DNA of 64,000 bases from contig JAFMSR010000003.1 of assembly GCA_022818135.1 (NCBI GenBank), positions 31,507,962 to 31,571,961 of the forward strand, given 5' to 3'. Positions 21,903 to 34,062 of this stretch are shown in pieces. The translations under genes were made by a program, and so were the position numbers. The notes beneath the pieces are model-generated. The model was not told the origin of the DNA. It did not search any database and worked only from the letters and a program-made list of their open reading frames with translations. Positions within the stretch are counted from its first letter, which is position 1. Each line of letters opens with the position of its first letter. The stretch is from Saxidomus purpurata (Eukaryota; Mollusca; Bivalvia; Venerida; Veneridae).

Positions 21903-24900
21903 ATGCCCACTGAACACACTACAGTAGACAGTGCTGAAGGAACAGACTATGTAGACTTTGATAAAAAGGACTGTACAGAGGTATGTCTACTTCTGGAAAA
22001 TTTACATAAATGAGAGTATACTGTATAAGAATAGTTTTGTATGTATTGATTAAACAGACGTTGCAAACAACATTTTCTTAAGTCCACCACAACAGGCGGT
22101 ATTATGGGATCACATGGCGCATGCTTCAACTTCCATGAATCTTGTCATAACTTTGCAAAACTTGCTGTTATTGTTTATAAGCATGACAGTTTGGCACATT
22201 TCCAGATGATGAGCATACCATTAGAATTTACCATAAACAGTGTCACTGTGTGTGTTCCTTTTTTAGTATAATAAATAGGCAATGATACTTCACAACATAT
22301 CCTTTAGGAATAGCCAACATTTAAGTAGAGGCTATATTTTTTTATGTGCACAAAATGTCTCTATATAGATTAGATATATTTAAGTTGCATTTTTTTTATG
22401 CATAGGCACTTTTTAAATGAAAAGTAATTGTTCAAACCATTTCAGTATTTCTTTGTTTACTTACTTTTTACACTTGCATGTGTGCACAAACATTATTTTT
22501 GTGTTTTTCCTTCAGGATGACTTTTCGCAACAGCTACGACTGAAGAGAGAACAAGTTCGACGGGGCACATTTAGTGATTGGCCACGTTCTCTACCAGTTC
22601 AACCAGAAGATCTGGCAAGAGATGGCTTCTATTATCTAAAGACTGGTGACAGAGTTAAATGCATTTTTTGTAACCTTGTTTTGAAAAGCTGGGAAGCAGG
22701 AGATGTTGTTAGACAGGAGCACAGGAAGTTTAATCCAGGCTGTCCATTTTTGTTAAACAAAAATGTTGGCAATGTGCCTCTACAGACACAGCCTATTCAG
22801 CCAGGAACCAGCACTGGTGCTGGACCGGTTCCCAGGTTTCCAGAGTATAGTAAACCAGCAGCAAGAGAAAGTACATTTAGAAACCTTCCCCAGTCAATGA
22901 CACAGTCTGTCGACGAGCTTATAGAAGCTGGATTCTTCTATACAGGTAAATGTTAGTCATCCTGTAGATGGCTAAGAGTTTAATGGGATAATTAATAAAC
23001 AAATTAGAAAACTGTAGCACCCTCTTATGAGTGTAAAAATATATGAGTTGCAAGTGCGTGTAAATTGTGAGATACATGGTTCGCACAGGCCTTGAAAAGT
23101 ACTTGAATTTGATGCCAAGTACTTGAAAAGTACTTGAATTCTGTGCTGGGAAAAAGTCCTTGAAAAGTACTTGAATTTGAAAATGAAACTAGTGAATTTC
23201 TTTAAAAGTTTTTGAATTTGTATGTTCCGCGTAAAAAGCGCCCAAAATAATTGTATCACGCCATAAAATGACGAGAAAACAGTCTATCCGTATCAGTCCA
23301 TCGAACCTGTTCACGTGTGATGTATCAACTACGTACCGGATTCGGGAATTTAGACACGCTTGCTCCCGGAGTGATTTCCCTTTACCAAAAGTTATGGTCG
23401 CGGAAAATTTGTGAAAATGCATTTTTCTCATCGACATTGCTCACGAATGATACTGATAAAGCATGGATAAAGGAATTTAAGGGGAACACAAGATTACTTG
23501 AGTTGTGTTGGATAAACTTATAGACATAGCGCATTATGGGCGAAAGTGCGTTGAAGAGTCATCAACGAGAAAAAAAGCATTTATATACTATAAACATGAT
23601 AAACAAAATCTGACAAACAAACGTTCCAATTAGTCAATACAGTCATTCGGACTCGTTCCTTATGGCAAAAAATCAAGATTTGAATAACAAGTAAATATTG
23701 AGAGTATCAACATGTATTTTGCTTGATATTAATTTGAATAACCAAGATCACGGACTAGAGTGGTGGAACCTATGCTGGCGGTATCCCTATGCTGGTGGTA
23801 TCTCCGAAAAACAGCTATTTACAGAAAAGCAGATGAAGAAATATTTTTCATGGTATATTCAGCATTGACAGTCGATGGAATGCTTTAACAGCAAACGTAT
23901 TGATAACCGCGCGTGCAGCTCTGTGACATCAAAGGAGCTGATACAATTGTACTCAATCCATTTCACAAGTAAAACTCTTAAATATAGACATCAAAATCAC
24001 CCAGTTAAAGTTAGCATTTTTGATAAAACTTATTTCTTTTGTATAAAAAATATATATTCTGTGGAAACTGTTATATCTTGTTTGTTAATATTTAGGCTCT
24101 TAAAACTATTTCCCACTTGTTGATTGTCAAATATCACATACCACCAGCATTGACTCCCTTCGTGGTGAAATTTCAAGTTTTGACATGTGTCGTGTCAATA
24201 GCTCCCAGAAGGACATAGTCACATGATGAAGCACATCAACATCTTGTTTCGATTTAGCAGGGATAGCATTATGTTTTCGCTGAGGCAAATCAAAATGGTT
24301 AGGATTTCCTGCTTTCTGAACAGCTGATATACATTCAAAATACCTCCAGCATAGGTTCCCCCACTCTATATACACGTGTATATAGGTCCGTGCCAAGATA
24401 CATATTACATTGTCTTCCAAATATGATTTTAGGCGATATTTGACTACCGTATGTATCCCGATATGAAGTTGGATTTTGCGCATCATTTTAGTCCTTGATA
24501 ATTAGAAAAATGTCCTTGAAAAGTACTTGAAAAGTACTTGAATTTTGTCTCGGAACTTCTGTATGAACCATGTATAAGCGTGCAGTTTAAAGTGCTTCTT
24601 TGAGTATAAACAGAATAGTCATTTACATGTACTACCATAACACGTCTCAAGTACTTAAGTGCAGTCATTACTAACAAAAAGGCTGGAACTTTTCGTGATA
24701 GAAATTCATCTTGTATTGCAGGGCAGGATGACTGTGTGCGTTGTTTTCATTGTGGTATTGTAATAAGGAACTGGGAACCTGGAGATGACCCCTGGTCAGA
24801 GCACAGACACTGGTCACCAACATGTGTATTCTTAAAGTCCAGACTTGAATCTACAGAAAGGTAAGCTATACAGACTGACCACATAGGTGTCAGTGATTCC

Positions 24901-27900
24901 TTCCTGCACAATGATACAGCTAGATATCTTTTTGAAGTTCACATGTGTTATACAGTGAATGCTGGGTTATGTTTACACAAATTGCAGGTTTTATACATTG
25001 AATCCCTTGTTAAGTTCACAGGTGTTATACAGTGAATGCTGGGTTATGTTTACACAAATTGTAGGTTTTATACATTGAATCCCTTGTTAAGTTCACAGGT
25101 GTTATACAGTGAATGCTGGGTTATGTTTACACAAATTGTAGGTTTTATACATTGAATCCCTTGTTAAGTTCACAGGTGTTATACAGTGAATGCTGGGTTA
25201 TGTTTACACAAATTGCAGGTTTTATACATTGAATCCCTTGTTAAGTTCACAGGTGTTATACAATGAATGCTGGGTTATGTTTACACAAATTGCAGGTTTT
25301 ATACATTCAGTCCCTTGTTAAGTTCACAGGTGTTATACAGTGTTATGTACACAGGGGTTTTACATTGGATACCATGTATAGTTCACAGACTACACCTAAG
25401 GTAAGCTGTACAGACTGACCACATGGGGTTCAGTGATTCCCTCTTTTACCTGTACAGTGTTACTGCTGGACATCTTTTTTGAAGTTCACAGGTGAAGGTA
25501 TGTTTAGTTCTGGAAAATAACAAAGACAATTGAAAACTGGAAAACCTACTTTCGTTTCTGAAAAGGCAAAATATGATTTATTAATTATTTTGTTAAACTC
25601 AAATTTTCAACACAATATGGTCACAATTGATGCCATATGTCATATTTTTCCTTCTGAGAAGACGCCCATTATAATTCCAGATTTAAAAGACAATTTGATT
25701 TGGTCTTAATAATGGACCTTTTAGGCAGGTAGCAGTTAGTTAAAGGTGTATGTGTTAAATATGATATGAATATAACTGTTAAGACATGTGCTGAACTGAG
25801 TTTCATGCTCAGGGCCTGGTTAGCGAAGTAAGAAATTAGTCACTTAATTATGAATAACATGTACACTGGTTCAGCTGTATTTCTGAAGTTTTGTTCTAAG
25901 AGCATTGTTACCTTTTGCAAATACATTGTATCACTCTTCAGTTTGTACAACAACATTTTTTGTTAAAGGCCCAATTCTAAACCCCTTATAGGTATAATTT
26001 TTTCATCATGTAATTTCATGCTGTATCTAATAAAAGGCTAAAACATGTCATATAATTTAGTCTTTGGCAAGAATAATGTGCCACTCTTGCGAGACTGCAG
26101 AGATATAAAAAATAAAAATTTTGATTGTTTTCAGCCAAACAGCAAAACGACCACCCAGGTCTTTTTAAGTTCCTGTATACTCTTGGAAGATATTTTACAA
26201 ATGGTTGCTAGAAATTGGAGAAAACATTGCTTGCCAATCATCATGTTATTATGACATACATGTATTCAAAGATATGTGTTGACTTTTTAGCTCACCTGAG
26301 CTGGCTCAGGGTGAGCTATTAGGATCGATGAATGTCCGTCGTCCTTCGTCCGTCGTCCGTCGTCCGTCCACATTTAGTTCGTTAACACTAGTGGTCACAT
26401 TTTTTCCTCAGTTGTCTGAACTTGGTCAGGATGTTTGTCCCAGTAATTACCCGGACGAGTTCGAATATGGGTCATCTGGGGTAAAAACTAGGTCACAGAG
26501 CCCAAAAATGAAAAATCTTGTTAAGGCTCTTGAGGCTACTGTTTCAGTCCAAATATCCTGGCAATTTGTCAGAAAGGTTGTTTCTATGATTTCTAGCTCA
26601 AGTTTTAATATGGGTACCTGGGGTAAAAACTAGGTCACACAGCCCAAATATGGAAAAACCTTGTTAACACTCTAGAGGTAACATTTTCAGCCCAAATATC
26701 CTGGAAATTTGTCAGAAAGGTTGTTAAGTTGATTTCTAGCCCAAGTCGAATATGGGTCATCTGGGGTCAAAAACTAGGTCACAGCCCAAATATGGGAAAA
26801 CCTTGTTAACACTCTAGATTTACGTTTTCAGCCCAGATATCCTTGAAATTTGTCAGAAGTGCAGATCATGATCAGACAGCAAAATAATGAAAGTGCAGAT
26901 CATGATCAGACAGCTAAATTATGAAAGTGCAGACATGATCGACAGCTAAATAATGCATAGCAAACAGTGCAGATCATGATCGACAGCAAAAAATAAAAAG
27001 CTGACAGTGCAGATCATGACCAGCCAACATACAATGAATAGCTTACAGTGCAGAACATGATCAGACAGCAAAATAATGAGGCCTAGAGCTTAGATATTCA
27101 GCATGTGGCAATAATTGACTCTCTACCAAGATTGTTCAAATCCTGACCTCAGGGTCAAAATTAACCCTGCCTGGGGGGGGGGGGTCTTTTGATTTTACAT
27201 AGGCTTATCAAGAGGATATCATGAGCCAAAGGTAAAAATTGATCCTTTCTGCTATTAATAACCTTTTTATTTTTGCCAATGGTAGACAGGTGAGCGATAC
27301 AGGGCCATCATGGCCCTCTTGTTAAAATGTAACACCTCTTTTTCCTTGATATTGTATCTTTAATTTGGATTCTCAATACTGATTGAAAAGTGAGCATTGT
27401 AAACCATTATCAGACTGTGATATGTGTTTCTGTGGCTGAACATGATCTACACTGGTTGTTAAGGTGGACTTATCTGTAAGGATTTTTACTCATGATTTAT
27501 TGGTCTCTGTAGCTACTTCAGATACATGTATTTCACTGCTTGTTTATATTGAAGGATGTTTTAAGAAGGAACTGGATATTTAATTTTTAGCCAGTATTTC
27601 AATGTTAAAAATCATTATAGCAACTGTTATAAAGAAATTTTGCAGAAAACGAGAAGAATATTGAGTACATCCTATTTATAAGTAACTATTTATATGTAGC
27701 AATTATGACAGGTAGGTTTCAATGTAACCAGGAACAAAAACAAGTCTTTAGGGAAGTTTTGACATGTCAGTTTTCTCGTTACATTCCCTTGTTGCAATGA
27801 GGCTGTATCTTGCTATTTATTGTTATCACAGTTACATGGGCTATATAAGGTGATGAAATATTCATTTTTCTGTCATTGTGATGCAAAATAACCAGGAAGT

Positions 27901-30012
27901 ATTTATCATTAAAATGAACAGGAAATTTATACTTCTATACATAATATACATGTAATAGAATATTTCTTCTGTAACATAATGGGGAAAATATATAGAATAT
28001 CATTTCATTTCCTCCACTTTTCTTCCTTTGTTCTAATGTATTGTTGGTATCATACCATTGAAAATGATGTGCTTAGTAGTGTTTCCTGCTTTACAGACTA
28101 CATTTGTAATTACAGTGCAAACAATAAGAAATACTGTTTTTCTATGACACTTCACTTATCCACAAGGCTACATTACTGAAGTTTATAACTAGATACTATC
28201 TCAGATCAGATTACAATAGCAAGATATGGGCACAGAAGCCAGTCAGAGGTTTGAAACTGGCCTCAAAGGAAAGTGGTACAGATACTAGGCCATAGCCCTC
28301 TGCTGCCATGGGAACAGACTTACTTTAAGGCATTCTTCTCTCAGTGTGTTAGAATAAAAGCTTTCCATTGGTCTTTGGAACCATTAAACAGGTTAACAGG
28401 GTCGAATTCCGCATCAAAAGGTGAAAGATTATGATCCCATGTAACTATGATTTGTGTTGGACAAAGTTTTTAAAGTGTTCTCTTAACTTATACCGGAATA
28501 ATTAATGTAATGCATTCTGCCTGACTTTTTCAGTTTCGAGCTTACACCTGTAATACAGCGAGTGTTAAGCATGGGGTATGATAAGGAGCTGGTAAAAGCT
28601 GTTGCAATGAGACATAGAAGAGCAGGAGGTAAGATGTGCTGATGAAATATATGTATGCTTGAACATTAGATTAATCATTAATACCTTGTAAAAGACGCTT
28701 GTTTGTCAGTAGATGTTATTCAACATGTTTTTTTCAGTAAACGTATTTGGAGATAATTTTGCAGCAACTACAGTACTGGAGGTCTGAAAAATGATAGGTT
28801 ACAGTTTTAAATTCCTTCAGCTCCAACAAACCCCTCTTTGGCAGCAATGTCTTACATATCATCAGAAAATATAACTGACTGTCTTAGAAAATGCAAGTAA
28901 AAGCAAATGCAGAAAATGTTAAGAACTCAAAATCATTGTATAATGATACTAAATTATCATTACTTGGATACACACAGTATTAGCAGTAACCTAAGCAGTC
29001 CTCCTCACAAGCAAAACCATTTTGAGTTAGTACTTTCAGTCTGTTGTAAGATACATACAACTTCCATTTCAGATCCTGAGATAACTGACCTGAATGTATT
29101 AGTTGATGAAGCAGAAAAACTAAGGGTCCAGCAAGAAACAGTTTCCAGGGCTCATGGTATCCCAATAGAAACAGGGGCTTCAGGGAGCTCCCAGGGGCCA
29201 GTTCCCGGAACAAGTGGTCCTACATCAGGTAGGTACATGCACGCGCATACTAAGAAAATTCAAATTTAGGTAATCTGAATGAAATGGAGTGCCCTGTGCA
29301 AGACCAAGGTCTATAGTTAAAAGGTCAAGGTCACAGCTTGAGATAAATTGAAAGTAGAATACCTGTATAGACCCTTGTCGGTGCTATAACTTAATCATAC
29401 ACAGAAGGCATTTGGATTGACTTGGCACCACTGTTAACTTCAATGCCACAGTGTGTCATGCACAAGACCCAGGTCCGTAGCTCTAAGGCTAAGGTCATTG
29501 TCACACTTGGATTAAAGGTAAAAAATGAACACATGAGAATTTGTCTGTCTGTAACTTTTTCATGCATTGAAAGATTTTAAATTAACATGGAACAATTGTT
29601 CATCACAAAGTGAGATGGCTCGTCACCTGCAAGACCCTATTTCCCGCAATCCATAGCAGTTGTCTGGCTCAACATGTAGCCTGTGGGCATCTTCAGTCCA
29701 GCCTGAACTGAGGTGAACTTTAAAATTTAAATGAAAAGTATAGATGAGCTGATGAGAATTTACTTCAAATATATTGTAGAAAAGTAGAGCAACTTACAAA
29801 CTCTTACATTTTCAGGTGCTTCATCTTTAGAAGATGAGTATAGACAGATGAAAGATCAAAGACTGTGTAAGATATGCATGGAACGGGAAGTTGAGATCAC
29901 GTTTACACCATGTGGGCATTTGGTGGCGTGTGAACAATGTGGTCAGAACATGAGAAAGTGTCCTATCTGCAGGCAGCTGATCAGATCTTACGTGAAAACT
30001 TATATGTCATGA
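21903..30012 (+). CDS. inhibitor of apoptosis protein, 2 BIR + UBA + RING, six exons
   Basis: Exons 21903-21980, 22516-22945, 24722-24860, 28534-28628, 29073-29228 and 29816-30012 all have GT-AG borders and joining phases, giving 364 aa. BIR1 (about 36-106) has zinc ligands C75, C78, H95, C102; BIR2 (about 140-208) has C177, C180, H197, C204; both fit C-x2-C-x16-H-x6-C exactly. BIR2 carries WEPGDDPW as in XIAP BIR3-type, IBM-binding BIRs. A UBA domain (about 218-265, [13 protein letters not shown]) is split by intron 4. A Ser/Gly/Pro linker leads to a C3HC4 RING (C317, C320, C332, H334, C338, C341, C348, C351) ending in KTYMS. Known family role: caspase or adaptor binding through the BIRs, ubiquitin binding by UBA, E3 ligase by RING, cytosolic. 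No stops or missing ligands, so it looks functional. Orthology (XIAP/BIRC2-like) is not resolved. AATAAA signals lie at 30472-30477 and 30872-30877. Confidence 0.93.
23073..24574. mobile_element. DNA transposon relic in IAP intron 2
   Basis: Ends are inverted copies of TACATGGTTC(G/A)(C/T)ACAG (left) and its complement (right, ...TGAACCATGTA). The subterminal zones repeat CTTGAAAAGTACTTGAATTT: three times at 23088-23180 on the left and again at 24511-24545 on the right, in the same orientation. Interior frames (minus 23189-23437 and 24127-24486) are open but I do not recognise them and take them as decayed. The flanking target duplication is unclear (possibly TA). The element is about 1.5 kb of a 1.78-kb intron and lies clear of both splice sites. 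Confidence 0.6.
24937..25345. repeat. 77-bp minisatellite in IAP intron 3
   Basis: Five full units start at 24937, 25014, 25091, 25168 and 25245, with a partial sixth at 25322, exact period 77 bp, each beginning GTTCACAGGTGTTATACAGT (the first has ATG for AGG). Units differ at only a few bases, so the array is young or homogenised. It begins 76 bp past the exon 3 donor. Confidence 0.95.
25397..25497. repeat. second copy of the exon 3 splice-donor flank
   Basis: AAGGTAAGCTGTACAGACTG...GAAGTTCACAGGTG here repeats AAGGTAAGCTATACAGACTG...GAAGTTCACATGTG at 24858-24945, including the intact donor GTAAGC. The pair brackets the 77-bp array, so the duplication probably spans donor plus array edge. 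The copied GTAAGC is a potential decoy donor, but no exon body precedes it. Confidence 0.8.
26284..27323. repeat. dispersed repeat, GGTGAGC/AGGGCCAT-ended family, copy 1 (minus orientation)
   Basis: Left end TTTTAGCTCACCTGAGC; right end GGTGAGCGATACAGGGCCATCATGGCCCTCTTGTT, which is the complement of the AACAAGAGGGCC(A)..GATGGCCCTATAT(T/C)GCTCA start seen at 36447, 41012 and 51820. The core holds a (GTCCGTC)n run near 26333-26368 and about three 120-140-bp tandem modules with GGGGTAAAAACTAGGTCAC at 26478, 26614 and 26763. It sits in IAP intron 3. No protein is encoded. Confidence 0.75.
26855..27085. repeat. minisatellite with GTGCAGATCATGATCAGACA units
   Basis: About six imperfect units of 32-55 bp inside the dispersed repeat. 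The unit motif also occurs, inverted, near 2550-2602. Spacing is irregular with AAATAATGAA linkers. Confidence 0.8.
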
Positions 30013-33000
30013 AGCAAAATAAGTTTAAGAAGTGGAAACCAAGGTTGTAGATGGCTTTTTTCCTAGGTTTCTGTGTATTGTTTTGTTTAGGCATGTTAAG
30101 TTAAATTTAGAATGTAGGGTAAATTCTTATCACCTCCTGAGATTTTTTCAAAAGAATGCTGCTACACTAAAGTATGGATAACTTGAAAGAAGCCTAAGCT
30201 CTAAGAATAGTGAATATTCTTTTTTCAATGTCTGACTGTCCATTTCAATGTTTGAAAGTATTTTTCAATGTCCAACAGTTATTTTCAGTGTTTGACAGCC
30301 ATTTTCAACTGACCAGCTCATAACAAAGGTCTAATGTTATAAAGGTTTTCTATAAGATCAGTGTAAAATCTTTGCTTTCTGATTGGTCAGTAGTGAAACT
30401 GAGCTGACCTGTGATTGGCAGATTCACCTCAATCATGGTCAAGTAGTGAGGCTTGCCACAGAGGAAAGTTTAATAAACCAAGGCTGAAATGAGAGATAGA
30501 GAAATATATGTGTATTGGGGAATCATGCAAATACGTATATATGTATTGACCTTACGTATGTATTTATGAAATTCACCAGTATAAAGATCTTTTAAATTTT
30601 AAAATTTGGTTGCAATGCCTGTGGAATATTGCTTTGTTTTCTGTTGTGTTAAAACATGGGACAAAGTAACAGAAAATCGTCTGTAAAACCTGTTTTAGAT
30701 CACACTTACATCTGGATTGAAGGAATTACGTTTTTATGTGCCATTTTTAACAGCGAATATCTGAACATATCAACAATTTTTGTTCTGTTTTTACATGTAA
30801 AATGAATTGTCTTGGATAAAGTTGTGTTTACATGCAAGCAATGACTTTAAATCAAGTAACTTGAAAATCAGAATAAATTATAATTTTACATTTTGTGTGT
30901 GAAAGATAATAGCTTAACACACCCAAATAGGTCAGATAGATAAACAGTGATATGTAGATGGGACAGTTTGAGTCATTTCATATAATCAGAGTAACAAATG
31001 ACTCAACTTTCCATAGTTTGCATTTCTGCAAGTAGGCCAGTCTGTTAAAAGGTAGATTTAAAGGTCTCCAGAACAACAACTAGAGAATGTAAAGGTAATG
31101 TAAGAGATGTTGATCATCACCATCAGATGAGCCCTAGTAAGTTGTTTTGAGGTCAGTAGGTCAAGGTCACAGTGATACCGCATTGTAAAATTGTTTCCAG
31201 TCATTAATCAGAGAACATATAGGCCTAGGTTCTTCAAATTTTGTAGGAAGATTGTTCATGATGAGAAAATGACCTCCATTGATTTTTGGGTCAGAGGTCA
31301 AAGTGACCTGAAGCAATAAAATAGTTTCCAAAACTGCAAAAAAATACAAATCAATTCTTCATGCAAAACTTGAATGTTTTTACGGATACAGTACAAGAAT
31401 GCAGACATATTAGTTTCATAAATATAAAACAGCAATCCAGCTAGTTTGATATAATTATAGAATGGTGTAATCTTATTTAGTAAATTCAGATGTTTAATTT
31501 AATTGCATGAACTTACCATATGTATTTTAAATTTTGCTTTATGTTTTATAAATGTTGCAATATTTGATGTTTTAGTCTATTTTAAAAAGTTGTCTATTTT
31601 AGTGGTTCTTTTAGATGTTTGTACACAAGTTTCTTATTCTGTTACTGAATAACATTTTTAAATTATTGCTTATACTAATGTAGTATTTAATGTATGGGAC
31701 CAGAGATAAACATATAGGCATTGTTTTAAACAAGTTGAAACAAATACTGTATAGGTATTGGGACTATTTTTTAACAAAATAACAAAATAGAGTACATTTT
31801 TGATACCATTTAAACTGTCTCATTAAGCTAAGCATTTATACAAAATTGTGAGAATTTTCTTTATTTATTTCTTAAAGCCCCATGGTCACTTTTGACGTCA
31901 AAATTACTTGTAGCATTTATGTGACCATTATAAATTTGTTCAAGAAACATTCATAACATGCTTTCATAATTAAGAGCACATGTTATAAGTATTGATCAGT
32001 ATTTTTTTTCAGTAATACTGCAAAAAAAAGCAATCTTAGTAAAATCATTTTCTCAAAACACTTCCTCATGTTTGAAAAGTATTAAAGCTTTGGCTGATCT
32101 TATTTCAATGATACCAGCAAAATGGTGAAAAGATTTCAGACGACATTTCTTTGTGAGATGTAAGGAAAGAGATACATCAATATTGTTTCAGGTTGAATAG
32201 GACAAAGTCATACCATTATTTAAATATAAATATTGATTTAATCAATTCATCTTTTTATCATGCACATTATTTCAATTATGAGTAAATTGAAACTGATCAT
32301 GGGGCTTTGATTTTCTGCTAAAATGTTTGAATTTATTCTTGTTTTATGTGCTGTACACTTATGCTGACGTTTGTTGTCAAATATTTAATTCATGTTATAG
32401 TATATTGTGTTATATATAATGAAGTTGCATTAAATGATCAGACATGTCTGTTGCTGTGTTTTTATTAGTAAAGAAAAAATCCTAACAACAAAACAAGTTT
32501 TTCAGTTATCACTTTTGATATTTTTAACAAATAAATTCAGTACAATGTATTCAAAATATTTGAATAAAACATTTGTTATTCATTCTTACCCATGTTTATT
32601 TATACATGTATGTATCATTTTTAATGAAATTTTAATTACACATGTATGTAACTGATGCTTTTAACTTGAGTTCAGAGCATTGAACTAGATACAACCAATG
32701 AGAACTTTACAGGCAAGTTGAGCAACATAGATTGTTCTTCATGGTCAGCAGTTTCCCGATGCTTCTGGAAATGAATTTAAAATTCTAAAATTTCACAGAG
32801 TACTGTCAGAAGATTGGTAAAAAACTATGTTATTTCTACCCAAATGAAAGCTTAAACTAAATAGAAGTCTGTCCATTTCATACGTTTTCATGTATGATTT
32901 TAAATCCAGAGGGTCCTAAATTGGAAATAAAAGATATTCTGTTCTATTCTATTCTGTAACCACATAATGCATTGAAATTTTTGTACATAGCGTACACTTT

Positions 33001-33320
33001 TTATACAGGTGAAGGAACTTCAGGTGGCATTTAGAAAATTGACTTGTCCATCCATCTATCTTGTCCAGAGCCCAACCCCAAAAGGATGAAAGGGAATTAC
33101 TTGAAACTTCATACAGTGAAAGAGCACAATGAGCAGAAGTGCTGTGTACAAAGATCATGACTATCGTGACTAATTTTTTTATGATCCCCCTTCGTTATAT
33201 TTTCTTGCCGGGAGCACAACTCTTAAATGTACTGAAGGAAATGTGTTCAAATTGCATAAAATGAGAGGACATTTACGGAAAGTCTGATGTGCAGTGCCTA
33301 GTAATCATAACCCTTGGCTT
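30013..33320. other. IAP 3' flank, no further gene seen
   Basis: Presumably starts with the IAP 3' UTR. A degenerate 22-25-bp tandem (TTTTCAATGTYTGAC variants) lies at 30219-30305. The dispersed AAGGTCAAGGTCAC motif occurs near 31155. Open frames at 31167-31349 and 32434-32655 are AT-driven and carry no domain. Confidence 0.45.
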
Positions 33321-34062
33321 ATTTTTATGCCCCTGTAGGTGGGCTTTTTAAAATCGCACTGTTCAACCCTGTCCGTCCTAACACCCTTTTTTATGTTCGG
33401 ACTGCAACTTTGTCATGCACTTTTGAAGGATTTTGAGATAATAACGTTTGCACAAATGTTCAGCACATCAAGAGGACCTGTTGCATGCAATGCCACATCA
33501 TGGCCCTTTTTACCTCAAAAGTCAATTGGTCACTTAACTTTGGAGATATTACTTTGAAAGTAATAGTACTTCTGTACTATATGTACACATTTGTGTCTGA
33601 AAGAAACTCTGTGAAAATTCTTGTGTACGTTGCTATTAAAGGCTTTTTAAAGAATAACTGCACAAAATTTCAGCACATAAAGTGACATTATGATGATGTG
33701 ATATGTGCAAGACCCATGTCCCTGCCACAAAGGTCAAGGTCACACTTCATGACCTGTAATGAATCCTGTTTATATGCACATATTTGTGTCCAGACTGTAA
33801 CTTTGTTATGCATTGAAGGATTTTAAAATAACTTGGCACAAATGTTCAGCAGATGATGACATCGTGTTGCATACAATATTCATGACCCTACCTCAAAGGT
33901 CAAGGTCACACTTAAGAGTTTAAAAGTAATAGAATACTATTTGCATGGTCACTCTGTCATGCATGGAGGGATTTTAAAATTACATGGCAAAATTGTTGAG
34001 CACATGGAGGACACAGACTGCGAGACACCTCTTTAGGGGCATTGGGACAGCCATTGTTTAAT
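33321..34062. repeat. dispersed tandem-cored repeat, ATGCCCCTGTAGG family (orientation 1)
   Basis: Starts TTTATGCCCCTGTAGGTGGGC and ends CTCTTTAGGGGCATTGGGACAGCC. Inside are four irregular modules of 150-210 bp, each with an AAATGTTCAGCACAT-type string and AAAGGTCAAGGTCACACTT. The same element lies inverted at 49371-50071. Frames across it (33339-33557, 33485-33685) are repeat by-products. Confidence 0.75.

Noticed and set aside
24937..25345. CRISPR-like array
   Set aside because: The 77-bp units are identical end to end with no unique spacers; it is a eukaryotic intronic minisatellite.
26855..27085. CRISPR-like repeats of about 20 bp with spacers
   Set aside because: Linkers are themselves similar (AAATAATGAA) and the unit occurs elsewhere; irregular minisatellite.
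33339..33685. Two plus-strand ORFs of 66-72 codons
   Set aside because: They lie in a dispersed repeat also present inverted at 49.4-50.1 kb.
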